Assembly: GCA_018268835.1 (NCBI GenBank)
Contig: JAFDVU010000070.1
Span: 1-32,875 of the forward strand
DNA from: Acidobacteriota bacterium
GTDB lineage: Bacteria > Acidobacteriota > Terriglobia > Bryobacterales > Bryobacteraceae
Direction: 5' to 3'
Length of the DNA stretch: 32,875 bases
Shown here: piece after piece, positions 25,820 to 32,875 of the stretch
Layout: each line of letters opens with the position of its first letter
Position numbering within the stretch: the stretch's first letter is position 1
Notes under the pieces: generated by a model
The model's input: the letters and a program-made list of their open reading frames with translations, nothing else
What the model was told of the DNA's origin: nothing
Databases searched by the model: none
Position numbers and translations under genes: made by a program

Positions 25820-27424
25820 ATGAAGAGAGAACTTACCCTGACCCTGATCGGCCTTCTGTGCGCGGTCGCCGCGCCCGCCCAAATCGGACGCACGCAGGAC
25901 TGGGACACCTTCGGCGGCGATACAGGCCGCTCGGGCTTCGAGCGTATCGAGGGGCAACTCAACCCGGGAAGCGTGGCCAAAGAGTTCGCCCTGCTCTACA
26001 AGCTCAAACTCGACGCCGCGCAGGCCAAGGGCCAGCGCACCGTCACGCCGCCGGTGGTGATCTCCACCCTGATCTCCTACCGCGGCTTCAAGGAACTCGC
26101 CTTCTCCGGCGGCACCGATAACAGCATCTACGCTATTAACGCGGACCTCGGCCGAATGTTCTGGCAGATGCCCCTGATCTATTCCTCGGACATCCCGCGG
26201 TTAAGCGATGCCGAACAGCCCTGCGGCGGCGGACTCGCGCCCGCCGTCTCGCTGGTTCCTCCGCCCGCGCGCGGTGGACCGGGCCGCGGCGCGATGCAGA
26301 CTCCGGGCCGCGGATTGAGCAACGGCGGATTCGGCGCCACCCGCCCCGTCCTCGTGCTCGCCAGCGACGGCCGCCTGCACCGCTTGAACGCCGCCAACGG
26401 CGACGACATCGGCGGACCGCCGGTGCGCTTCCTGCCCCCCAACTCGAAGCCCTCCATGCTCAACGTGGCCGATAACGTGGTCTACACTTCCACCAACCAG
26501 GGCTGCGGCGCGGTGGAGAACGCGGTGTGGGCCATCGACTTCGCCGCCGATCCTCCCGCCGTCACCTCCTTCAAAACCGGAGGCGGCGGTGTGTGGGGCG
26601 TGGGCGGCGTGGCACTCGGCCCCGACGACACCGTCTACGCGCAACTCGGCGACGGCGGGCTCGAGCCTGCCGCACAGAAGTTCTCGAACTCCCTGGTCGC
26701 GCTCGCGCCCCGTTCGCTCGAACTCAAGCAGTACTTCACTCCGCCGGAATTGCCCGCCGGCCCGGCGAAAAACGCGGGCATGAACGCTGCGACGCCGGTG
26801 GTCTTCCGCTGGCGGAATCGCACGCTGGCCGCCGCCACCGGCAAGGACGGCCGCGTCTACCTGCTCGATGCCGCGAACATCGGCGGCGCCGATCACCACA
26901 CCTTCCTTTCGCGCAGCAACGTGCTCAGCGACGGCGCCGCCGCCGCGCGCGGCATCTACGGTCTGGCCAGTTGGGAAGATCAGTCGCTCGGTCGCTGGAT
27001 CGGCGCTTCCGTGTGGGGGCCGCCGGGTTCGCCCGCCAATCCCAATGGCGCCATCGTGGCCTTCAAGATCCAGGACAATGGCGGGCAGCCGGAACTCAAG
27101 CAGATGTGGGTCTCGCGCGACCTCGTGGCGCCGGTTCCACCCGCTGTCGCCGGGGGGGTGGTGTTCGCGCTCTCCGCGGGCGAGTACACTCGTACCGTGA
27201 AGCAAAACCCGGGCGGCATCTTCCTCGCCGAAGAGAAGCCCCGGCCGGGCGCGCATGCCACGCTCTACGCGCTCGACGCCGCCACCGGCAAAGAAATCTG
27301 GTCCAGCAAATTGCTGGTCACCGCGCCCGCCGCGCTCACCGGACTCACCGCGGTCAACGGGCGCGTCTATTTCGGCACAACCGACAGCACTTTCTATTGT
27401 TTCGGAATCCCGATGGAGCACTAA
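25820..27424 (+). CDS. Exported PQQ-binding-like beta-propeller protein, paralog 2
   Basis: 534 aa with signal peptide MKRELTLTLIGLLCAVAAPAQ, then DWDTFGGDTGRSGFERIEG. It is a diverged paralog of the upstream gene: QGCGA matches QGCGG, RLNAANGDDIGGPPVRFLPPNSKPS matches the first paralog's VNAADGQDLAPPVKFLPPNGKPY, and the end VYFGTTDSTFYCFG matches VYLGTFDNVLYCFG. Its own insert (residues ~145-172) is Pro/Gly/Arg-rich (PPPARGGPGRGAMQTPGRG). ATG follows GGGAGG. It lies 15 bp after the first paralog in the same operon; the two may form a heterodimer or act on different substrates. Confidence 0.83.
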   Translation: MKRELTLTLIGLLCAVAAPAQIGRTQDWDTFGGDTGRSGFERIEGQLNPGSVAKEFALLYKLKLDAAQAKGQRTVTPPVVISTLISYRGFKELAFSGGTDNSIYAINADLGRMFWQMPLIYSSDIPRLSDAEQPCGGGLAPAVSLVPPPARGGPGRGAMQTPGRGLSNGGFGATRPVLVLASDGRLHRLNAANGDDIGGPPVRFLPPNSKPSMLNVADNVVYTSTNQGCGAVENAVWAIDFAADPPAVTSFKTGGGGVWGVGGVALGPDDTVYAQLGDGGLEPAAQKFSNSLVALAPRSLELKQYFTPPELPAGPAKNAGMNAATPVVFRWRNRTLAAATGKDGRVYLLDAANIGGADHHTFLSRSNVLSDGAAAARGIYGLASWEDQSLGRWIGASVWGPPGSPANPNGAIVAFKIQDNGGQPELKQMWVSRDLVAPVPPAVAGGVVFALSAGEYTRTVKQNPGGIFLAEEKPRPGAHATLYALDAATGKEIWSSKLLVTAPAALTGLTAVNGRVYFGTTDSTFYCFGIPMEH

Positions 27425-27427
27425 CCC

Positions 27428-28441
27428 ATGAGCAACCGCTATCCCTACCTGCACAACGCGATGTGGCCCGGCCTGGTAGGCAAGGGCCCCGACTCCGAAC
27501 CGCCGATCGATCTCGATACGATGATCGAACTGACGGCCGCCGCCAGTGTGAACGGCGTGAAGTTCGATGGCGTCGACCTCTTCCTCTCCCTGCCGCACAC
27601 CGATATCGATTCCTCCGACGACGATCTCAAGCGTCTCGCCGATAAACTGGCCGCGAGGAACCTGCGCGCCGGTTCGCTGGTCGCGCCGGTGTGGCCGCCT
27701 ACCGGCGGCGGCTCCGCCATGGGCAGCGAGAGCGAACGCGCCGCTTTTCTCACCCAGGTGAAGAAGTCCTGCCGCATCGGACAAAAGCTGCGCGACCTCG
27801 GCATCCGCAAGTACGGCATTATCCGCATCGACTCCGCCGACAGCCCCGCGCACTGGGCCGAGGATCCCGCCGGCAACACGAAGAAGATCGCCGACACCTT
27901 CCGTCAGGCGGGCGACATCGCCGAAAGCTTCGGCGAGCGCCTCGCGGCGGAAGGCGAAATCTGCTGGGCCGGCATGCATAGCTGGCGGCGCAACGTGGAA
28001 CTGCTGGAGATGGTGGGCCGCCCCAAAACCGTCGGCTTCCAGGCGGATATGGCTCACACTATGCTCTTCACCATGGGCTTCAACGCCCCCGAGGACGCCA
28101 TCCCTGGCGACCTCCACGAAGCCTACGCCACGATGGCGCGCGCACTCCGTCCCTGGCTCTTCGATTTCCACGTGGCGCAGAACGACGGCACCGTAAAGGG
28201 ATCCGGCTCGCACGATAAGACCGGCCGCCACTGCCCGCCCAACGATCCCAACGGCAAACTCGATGTGGTGCGCGATTCCGGCGCCTGGCTGCGCGGCGAT
28301 GACGGCCAGCCCACGCGCGCCGTCCAGCACCTCTGCTGGGACGGCTGCATGTTCCCCAACGCGATGATGATGGATTCCCACACCTGGAACGACGTGCTGG
28401 GCATGATGATCAAAGTCCGCGACGCTCACGGGTGGAACTAG
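27428..28441 (+). CDS. Sugar phosphate isomerase/epimerase-family TIM barrel
   Basis: 337 aa, cytoplasmic. It matches the AP-endonuclease-2/xylose-isomerase-like superfamily: early ASVNGVKFDGVDLFLSL, the metal-site stretches EGEICWAGMHSW, VGFQADMAHTM and LFDFHVAQNDG, and a late WDGCMFPNAMM. Members isomerise or epimerise sugars, and related proteins form the catalytic subunit of enzymes that cleave 3-keto-C-glycosides. It starts 3 bp after the second propeller stop. No DUF6379-type small subunit partner is visible. Confidence 0.8.
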   Translation: MSNRYPYLHNAMWPGLVGKGPDSEPPIDLDTMIELTAAASVNGVKFDGVDLFLSLPHTDIDSSDDDLKRLADKLAARNLRAGSLVAPVWPPTGGGSAMGSESERAAFLTQVKKSCRIGQKLRDLGIRKYGIIRIDSADSPAHWAEDPAGNTKKIADTFRQAGDIAESFGERLAAEGEICWAGMHSWRRNVELLEMVGRPKTVGFQADMAHTMLFTMGFNAPEDAIPGDLHEAYATMARALRPWLFDFHVAQNDGTVKGSGSHDKTGRHCPPNDPNGKLDVVRDSGAWLRGDDGQPTRAVQHLCWDGCMFPNAMMMDSHTWNDVLGMMIKVRDAHGWN

Positions 28442-28450
28442 GAGCCGAAC

Positions 28451-29584
28451 ATGAAGAAACTCAACGTCGCCGTCATCGGATACGGGTTCATGGGACGCAC
28501 CCACTCCAACGCGTTCCGGCAGGCCCCGAAGTTCTTCAGCCTGCCCTGCGAGCCGGTGCTCAAGACCGTGTGCGCGCGCAACGCCGAACGTGGGGCGGCC
28601 TTCGCCGCCAACTGGGGCTTTGAGAAGGCGGTCACCGACTGGCGCGAGGTCGTCGCCGACAAGGAGATCGATCTCATCGACATCGCCAGCCCCAACGATA
28701 CCCACTGCGAGATCGCCGTCGCCGCCGCCAAGGCCGGCAAGATGGTGATGTGCGAAAAGCCGCTTGGCCGCAACGCCGCCGAAGCGCGCACGATGGTCGA
28801 CGCCGTGGAAGCCGCCGGAGTGCCCAACAGCGTCTGGTACAACTACCGCCGCATCCCCGCAGTCACGCTCGCCAAGCAGTTGATTGACGAAGGCAGGCTC
28901 GGCCGCATCTTCCACTACCGCGCCAAGTTCCTCCAGGATTGGACCATTTCCGCGGACCTGCCGCAGGGCGGGGAAGGCCTTTGGCGCTTGGATGTGGCGG
29001 TCGCCGGCAGCGGCGTCACCGGCGATCTGCTGGCCCACTGCATCGATACCGCTATGTGGCTCAACGGCGGCATCGAGGAAGTCAGCGCCGTCACCGAAAC
29101 TTTCATCAAGCAGCGCAAGCACACGCTCACCGGCGAAGTCGCGCCCGTGGGCATCGACGACGCCAGCCTGTTCCTTGCCCGCTTCAACAACGGCTCGCTG
29201 GCCACCTTCGAAGCCACCCGCTACGCGCGCGGGCACAAGGCGCTCTACACGCTGGAAATCAACGGCGAGCACGCCAGTATTTTCTGGGACCTCCACGATC
29301 TGCATCGTCTGCAGTGGTTTGATCATCGCGACGAAGGCACGCTGCGCGGCTGGCGCAGCCTGCACATCACGGACCGTGATCATCCCTACATGGGGCACTG
29401 GTGGGTGCCCGGCCTGCAAATCGGCTACGAGCACTCCTTCATTCACCAGGCGGCCGACTTCCTCATCGCCGCCGGCGAAGGCAAGAGCGCGCAGCCCACG
29501 TTCCGCGACGGACTGGCCACCGACCTGGTCACCGACGCAGTCCTGGCCTCGGCCAAAAATCGCACCTGGGAAAAAGTAGGGTAG
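28451..29584 (+). CDS. Gfo/Idh/MocA-family NAD(P)-dependent oxidoreductase
   Basis: 377 aa. The N-terminal Rossmann motif VAVIGYGFMGRTHSNAF binds NAD(P), the family EKP motif appears as MCEKPLGRNAAEA near residue 100, and the C-terminal half is the alpha/beta Gfo/Idh/MocA substrate domain (GVTGDLLAHCIDTAMWLNGG, where D and H of DLLAHCID are the usual catalytic residues). There is no Tat or Sec signal, so it is cytoplasmic. Members oxidise or reduce sugar hydroxyls, commonly at C3. AGGAG precedes the ATG and it lies 9 bp after the TIM-barrel gene. It may reduce an imported 3-keto sugar or oxidise a glycoside at C3. Confidence 0.92.
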   Translation: MKKLNVAVIGYGFMGRTHSNAFRQAPKFFSLPCEPVLKTVCARNAERGAAFAANWGFEKAVTDWREVVADKEIDLIDIASPNDTHCEIAVAAAKAGKMVMCEKPLGRNAAEARTMVDAVEAAGVPNSVWYNYRRIPAVTLAKQLIDEGRLGRIFHYRAKFLQDWTISADLPQGGEGLWRLDVAVAGSGVTGDLLAHCIDTAMWLNGGIEEVSAVTETFIKQRKHTLTGEVAPVGIDDASLFLARFNNGSLATFEATRYARGHKALYTLEINGEHASIFWDLHDLHRLQWFDHRDEGTLRGWRSLHITDRDHPYMGHWWVPGLQIGYEHSFIHQAADFLIAAGEGKSAQPTFRDGLATDLVTDAVLASAKNRTWEKVG

Positions 29585-29599
29585 GCCTCCCGGCCTGCC
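29583..29599. repeat. REP-like palindromic repeat, copy B
   Basis: AGGCC (29583-29587) and GGCCT (29592-29596), extended by one G-T wobble pair, form an inverted repeat that overlaps the oxidoreductase TAG. The right side GCCTGCC-ACTAGCT resembles copy C (GCCTGCC-GCTAGCT). Confidence 0.45.
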
Positions 29600-29621
29600 A
29601 CTAGCTCAAGAAAGGGCAATC

Positions 29622-30395
29622 ATGAAACGAGTTCTTACCATCCTCACAACGGGCGCTCTCGCAGCGATTCTCGTTTTCGCCCAGCAGCAGCCGCCCGCCG
29701 GTCAGCCGGGCGGCCGGGGCCGCGGCGGTCCCCGTGGTCCCATCGTCGGCCCTCTGGCCGAAACCGGCTTCCGCCCCATCTTCGACGGCAGCACACTGAA
29801 GGGTTGGGACTGCGACCCCGACTTCTGGAGCGTGGTCGATGGCGTAATCACCGGCGAAACCAAGCAGGACCACCAGCCCAAGCAGAACATCTTCTGCATC
29901 TGGCGCGGCGGCGAACCCGGCGATTTCGAACTCAAGCTTTCCTACCGCCTCACTGGCGCCAACACCGGTAACAGCGGCATTCAATACCGCAGCGTCGAAC
30001 TGCCCGAGGTCGCCAAGTGGGTCCTCAAGGGTTACCAGGCCGATCTCGATATGGCGCAGCAGTGGAGCGGCCAGGTCTACGAAGAACGCGGGCGCGGCTT
30101 CCTGGCCATCCGCGGCATGTTCAGCTACGTGCCCGACGGCGGTAAGGTCGGCATGCTCAGCTCCGTCGGCGATAACGCCGAGTTGAAGAGCTTCATCAAG
30201 AACGACGATTGGAACGAGATGCACATCGTCGCCCGCGGCAACATGATCGTACAGATGATCAACGGCCACGTGATGAGCATGCTCCTCGACGACGACAAGG
30301 CCAATCGCAAGATGAGCGGTCTCATCGGAATTCAGTTGCACCGCACCACCGGACCCATGAAGATCGAAGCGAAGAACATCCGGCTGAAGGAATAG
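29622..30395 (+). CDS. Secreted DUF1080 (3-keto-disaccharide hydrolase) protein
   Basis: 257 aa with signal peptide MKRVLTILTTGALAAILVFAQ followed by a low-complexity Gly/Arg/Pro linker (residues ~22-42). The rest is a concanavalin-like beta-sandwich of the DUF1080 family: FRPIFDGSTLKGWDCD, FWSVVDGVITGETK, GDFELKLSYRLTGANTGNSGIQYRS, WNEMHIVARGNMIVQMINGHV and a terminal GPMKIEAKNIRLKE. Characterised members cleave 3-keto-glycosides by an elimination route, splitting sugars already oxidised at C3. The signal peptide puts it in the periplasm, the same compartment as the two propellers. It is last in the operon, followed by a GC hairpin. The exact substrate is unknown. Confidence 0.9.
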   Translation: MKRVLTILTTGALAAILVFAQQQPPAGQPGGRGRGGPRGPIVGPLAETGFRPIFDGSTLKGWDCDPDFWSVVDGVITGETKQDHQPKQNIFCIWRGGEPGDFELKLSYRLTGANTGNSGIQYRSVELPEVAKWVLKGYQADLDMAQQWSGQVYEERGRGFLAIRGMFSYVPDGGKVGMLSSVGDNAELKSFIKNDDWNEMHIVARGNMIVQMINGHVMSMLLDDDKANRKMSGLIGIQLHRTTGPMKIEAKNIRLKE

Positions 30396-30401
30396 CATCC
30401 G

Positions 30402-30434
30402 GCGGCCGCCGGTGCGGCACGGCGGCCGCTTGTT
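30402..30434 (+). terminator. GC-rich hairpin after the DUF1080 gene, possible terminator
   Basis: GCGGCCGCCG (30402-30411) and CGGCGGCCGC (30420-30429) form a perfect 10-bp stem with an 8-nt loop, followed by a weak T-rich stretch (TTGTT). It may end or attenuate the operon before lacI. The first arm also belongs to an overlapping 14-bp palindrome at 30399-30412. Confidence 0.5.
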
Positions 30435-30449
30435 AAGCTGGTACATTCG

Positions 30450-31484
30450 ATGCCCACCATCAAGGAAGTGGCCGATCGCGCCGGGGTGGCGGTCGGCACC
30501 GTCTCGCACGTCATCAACGGCAGCGTGCCGGTCAGCGATTCTCTGCGGCGCAAGGTGCAGGCGGCGATTCGTGAACTGGATTACCATCCCAACCACGTCG
30601 CGCGCAGCCTCAAGACCAGCCGCACCCGCACCCTCGGCATCATCGTGCCGGATATGACGATTCCCTACTTTCCGCACGTCATTCGCGGCGCGGAGGCGGC
30701 GGCGCGCGCCCAGGGCTACTCCCTGATCGCCGTCAATTCCGACGATAACCCCGGGCGGCAGAAGGAACTGCTCTCCCTGCTGCGCTCACAGCGCGTGGAG
30801 GGCATCCTGCTCGCCGTCTCCGCCGGACCCACGCCGCTGGCGCAGATCAACCGCATCATGTCCGCCGGCATCCGCCTGGTCTGCGTGGACCGCATCCCCG
30901 ACCGCCTTCCGGTGGATTCCGTGTCCGTCGAAGACGTGTCCGCCGCCGAACTCGCCATCGACCACCTGCTCGCCATGGGACACGAGCGCATTGCTATCGT
31001 CACCGGTCCGCTCACGCTCAAGAACGAACGCCAGCGGCTGCTCGGCTATCACCAGGCGCTGGAACGCGCCGGCAAACGCGCCGACACGGACCTCATCTGG
31101 GAGGGCAACATCCTCACCGACGATGTAACGGCCATGTGCCGCGAGCGCCTGCGCGATCCCGGTCGCCGCCCCGACGCCATCTTCTCCACCAACGGCCCTA
31201 CCGGCCTGGGGGTGCTGCGCGCGATCTATGACAGCGGCCTGCGGACTCCCGAGGATGTCGCGCTGGTGACTTTCGATGAACTGACCGTGGACGACCTGTT
31301 CCGCCCCGCCGTCACGACCGTCGTGCAACCCGCCTACGAAATCGGCCACCGCGCCGCGGAGATCCTGCTCCGGCGCATCGAAGGCGGCGGCGATGCGGGG
31401 GCCGAACCGGTGACGTTGCGCCTTCCCGCCACCCTCAAGGTCCGCGATTCCTCGCGTTTTTCCTATCGTGCGGTGGCGGAATAG
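30450..31484 (+). CDS. LacI-family transcriptional regulator
   Basis: 344 aa. Residues 2-25 are a canonical LacI helix-turn-helix (TIKEVADRAGVAVGTVSHVING), followed by the hinge segment DYHPNHVARSLKT (~49-61) and a periplasmic-binding-protein-like effector domain (LGIIVPDMTIPYFPHVIRGA, ILLAVSAGPTPLAQ, VCVDRIPDRLPVDSVSVED, GHERIAIVTGP, AIFSTNGPTGLGVLRAI, DVALVTFDELTVDDL). LacI-family proteins bind palindromes with a central CG and respond to a sugar. Three such palindromes occur in the 9-kb stretch around this gene. The ATG lacks a clear ribosome-binding site; TACATT lies just upstream, so the message may be leaderless or read through from the operon. No operator is visible at its own promoter. 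Confidence 0.93.
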   Translation: MPTIKEVADRAGVAVGTVSHVINGSVPVSDSLRRKVQAAIRELDYHPNHVARSLKTSRTRTLGIIVPDMTIPYFPHVIRGAEAAARAQGYSLIAVNSDDNPGRQKELLSLLRSQRVEGILLAVSAGPTPLAQINRIMSAGIRLVCVDRIPDRLPVDSVSVEDVSAAELAIDHLLAMGHERIAIVTGPLTLKNERQRLLGYHQALERAGKRADTDLIWEGNILTDDVTAMCRERLRDPGRRPDAIFSTNGPTGLGVLRAIYDSGLRTPEDVALVTFDELTVDDLFRPAVTTVVQPAYEIGHRAAEILLRRIEGGGDAGAEPVTLRLPATLKVRDSSRFSYRAVAE

Positions 31485-31486
31485 GA

Positions 31487-31514
31487 CAGGCCTGCGTGAG
31501 GCGCGCAGCCTGCC
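31487..31514. repeat. REP-like palindromic repeat, copy C
   Basis: Just after the lacI TAG, CAGGCCTGCG and CGCAGCCTG pair with a one-base bulge, and the element ends GCCTGCC-GCTAGCT as in copy B. Confidence 0.45.
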
Positions 31515-31602
31515 GCTAGCTGCTCTGGTCCATCTGAGTTACTCCTCGATCACTCTTTCGAGCCATATTTGGGATTTCACGGCCTTATACCGCCTTGTTC
31601 TA

Positions 31603-31631
31603 TTGACACTGCCGCGCCGCGAATATATTCT
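31603..31631 (+). promoter_or_regulatory. Promoter of the TonB receptor gene
   Basis: A perfect TTGACA (31603-31608) and TATTCT (31626-31631) lie 17 bp apart. The predicted start is near 31638, so operator site 3 falls at about +8 to +21. Confidence 0.6.
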
Positions 31632-31645
31632 ACCTTCAATTTAGG

Positions 31646-31659
31646 TTGAATCGTTTCAA
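31646..31659. promoter_or_regulatory. LacI-type operator, site 3
   Basis: TTGAATCGTTTCAA differs from sites 1 and 2 at two central positions and keeps both outer TTGA/TCAA arms and the central CG. Its position just downstream of the promoter fits a roadblock repressor. Confidence 0.65.
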
Positions 31660-31884
31660 GACTCGCAAATCACTTTGGTTTTGGAGGCGGTGTAGGCTGG
31701 CGATCCGGAAGTCGCGAGGAGCACGCAATGGCCCGATGAATCGCGCCCGCAACGGCGGGTTCGGGGCCGTTTCTGCGCTCGCGGCGTCCGGGGATTTCTA
31801 GCGGCAGCGGCCGTATGGATTCTTGATCACTGCGGAATCCAGTCTTGGAATCGGAATTACGAGAAAGGGACTTGGAGGTTAGTC

Positions 31885-32875
31885 GTGCATCGACTTCGTG
31901 CAATCGCGGGAGTACTCTGTCTGCTGCTGGCTATGTTGCCTGCGGCGTATGCCCAAAGCGTCACCGGGCAAATTTCCGGCATCATCGTTGATTCCAGCGG
32001 TGGCGCCATCGTCGGCGCAACGGTCACCCTGACGCATGACCTGTCGCAGACGCAGCGAACGTATACCACCAGCGGGAACGGGGCCTTCGTTTTCACCGGC
32101 CTGGTTCCGGGAGCTTACAGCATCAAGGTCTCCATGGCTGGTTTTAAGAACTACGAGCAAAAGTCGATCACGGTGGCGGCGCAGGAACGCGTTGACCTGC
32201 ACGAAATCTCACTCGCGGTCGGCGACGTGAGCAGCACTGTGGAAGTCGCGGCCAACGCGGTCCACGTGGCCACCGACAGTTCGGACCGCTCCATTTCGAT
32301 CGATACCCGGCAGATCGACGACACGCCGACTCGCGGCCGCAACCCCATCAGCGTCATCATGACGCTGCCCGGCGTGCAGTCCCTGGCTCAGTCGTATGAC
32401 TACCGCGGCTGGAGCGGCGGCGGCATCCCCGGCGTCAACGGCGGGCAACAGGGCCAGATCATTCTCAACATGGATGGCGCGGCCAGCCAGGACTCGGGCA
32501 ACCTGAACCCAGGCTACATCTCACCCAGCATGGATGCCATTAGCGAAGTGAAACTGCTGACCAGCAACTACACGGCCGAGTACGGCGGGCGCACCGCCGG
32601 CCAGCTGACCCTCACCACGAAAAACGGCACCCCGCAGTTCCACGGCAGCGTGTACTACTACTGGCGCCACGAGATGTTCAACGCCAACGAGTTCTTCAAC
32701 AACAAGACCAGCGTGGCCAGGCCCCGCTACCGCTACCAGAATCCCGGCGGCACCATCGGCGGCCCACTGATCATTCCAGGCACGCGGTTCAACAAGGGCC
32801 GGCAGAAACTCTTCTTCTTCTTCTCCTACGACAAGCTGAAGAACAGCACCGTCGGCTTCAATACCTACACGATGC
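31885..32875 (+). CDS. Oar-like TonB-dependent receptor with carboxypeptidase-regulatory domain (3' end cut)
   Basis: 330 codons are visible and the frame is open at the right edge. The start is GTG at 31885 with GGAGGT 5 nt upstream. Signal peptide (LRAIAGVLCLLLAMLPAAYAQ) is followed by a carboxypeptidase-regulatory-like Ig domain at ~28-115 (SGIIVDSSGGAIVGATVTLT, GAFVFTGLVPGAYSIKVSM), then a TonB plug at ~140-250 (RGRNPISVIMTLPGVQS, GVNGGQQGQIILNMDGA, AISEVKLLTSNYTAEYGGR) and the first barrel strands. The layout is that of acidobacterial Oar-like receptors, which take up large ligands such as oligosaccharides across the outer membrane. Operator site 3 places it under the same regulator as the propeller operon. 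Confidence 0.93.
   Translation, partial: MHRLRAIAGVLCLLLAMLPAAYAQSVTGQISGIIVDSSGGAIVGATVTLTHDLSQTQRTYTTSGNGAFVFTGLVPGAYSIKVSMAGFKNYEQKSITVAAQERVDLHEISLAVGDVSSTVEVAANAVHVATDSSDRSISIDTRQIDDTPTRGRNPISVIMTLPGVQSLAQSYDYRGWSGGGIPGVNGGQQGQIILNMDGAASQDSGNLNPGYISPSMDAISEVKLLTSNYTAEYGGRTAGQLTLTTKNGTPQFHGSVYYYWRHEMFNANEFFNNKTSVARPRYRYQNPGGTIGGPLIIPGTRFNKGRQKLFFFFSYDKLKNSTVGFNTYTM

Larger units (their letters stand above)
31485..31884. other. Intergenic region before the TonB receptor, 400 bp
   Basis: No credible gene is seen; a short minus-strand frame of 77 codons has no support. In order it holds REP-like copy C, a promoter (31603-31631), operator site 3 (31646-31659), and a leader of about 245 nt up to the receptor start. 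Confidence 0.6.

Noticed and set aside
26201..29446. A 1081-codon open frame on the minus strand antisense to the propeller/oxidoreductase operon
   Set aside because: It is a shadow of GC-rich codon use: the plus-strand genes beneath have clear families, signal peptides and ribosome-binding sites, while this frame has no recognisable domain.

Overview
The window looks like chromosomal DNA of a soil acidobacterium, most like the Solibacter/Bryobacter group. This is inferred from gene content, not from any search: high GC, an Oar-like TonB receptor with an N-terminal carboxypeptidase-regulatory domain, DUF1080 and PQQ-propeller proteins, a decaheme cytochrome paired with an outer-membrane barrel, and IS630-type helix-turn-helix proteins. 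No rRNA, tRNA, CRISPR array or complete insertion sequence was seen.

Layout. (1) 1-2752, minus strand: a decaheme c-type cytochrome followed by a large outer-membrane beta-barrel that runs off the left edge, a candidate MtrA/MtrB-type electron conduit. (2) 3089-5587, plus: a soluble PRC-barrel/MgtE-N/CBS protein 3 bp upstream of an Nramp-fold transporter with non-canonical metal-site motifs, probably a Mg2+ sensor and carrier. (3) 5683-17809: mostly housekeeping genes: a GT-C-like membrane protein with a discoidin-like tail, rmuC, a zinc-ribbon membrane protein, a Spy/CpxP-like protein, a long U32 protein, asnA, a cold-shock gene, thiL, a PfkB sugar kinase, a coiled-coil zinc-ribbon protein and a small outer-membrane barrel. 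(4) 18080-18565: a stand-alone IS630-type HTH protein with a palindrome in its promoter region. (5) 18575-22463, minus: a tightly overlapping cluster of an unrecognised 431-aa protein, a DUF2520 Rossmann protein, panB and panC. The DUF2520 protein is a good candidate for the ketopantoate reductase otherwise missing from the cluster. (6) 22578-32875: a carbohydrate locus with a cytochrome c-HhH fusion, a mutarotase-like protein, two PQQ-like beta-propellers, a xylose-isomerase-like TIM barrel, a Gfo/Idh/MocA oxidoreductase, a secreted DUF1080 protein, a LacI-family regulator and the start of a SusC/Oar-like TonB receptor.

The main find is in region 6. Three near-identical 14-bp LacI-type palindromes (TTGATACGTTTCAA twice, TTGAATCGTTTCAA once) lie upstream of the cytochrome-HhH gene and its divergent neighbour, over the -10 of the propeller operon, and just downstream of the TonB receptor promoter. 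They tie the locus into one candidate regulon controlled by the LacI protein at 30450-31484. My reading is uptake of a glycoside through the TonB receptor, oxidation in the periplasm by the propeller proteins with electrons passed to the heme protein, cleavage of a 3-keto-glycoside by DUF1080, and processing inside the cell by the oxidoreductase and TIM-barrel protein. Each family assignment is supported by sequence; the pathway is inference.

Short GC-rich inverted repeats of similar sequence directly follow three stop codons (asnA, the Gfo/Idh/MocA gene, lacI) and look like a dispersed REP-type family.
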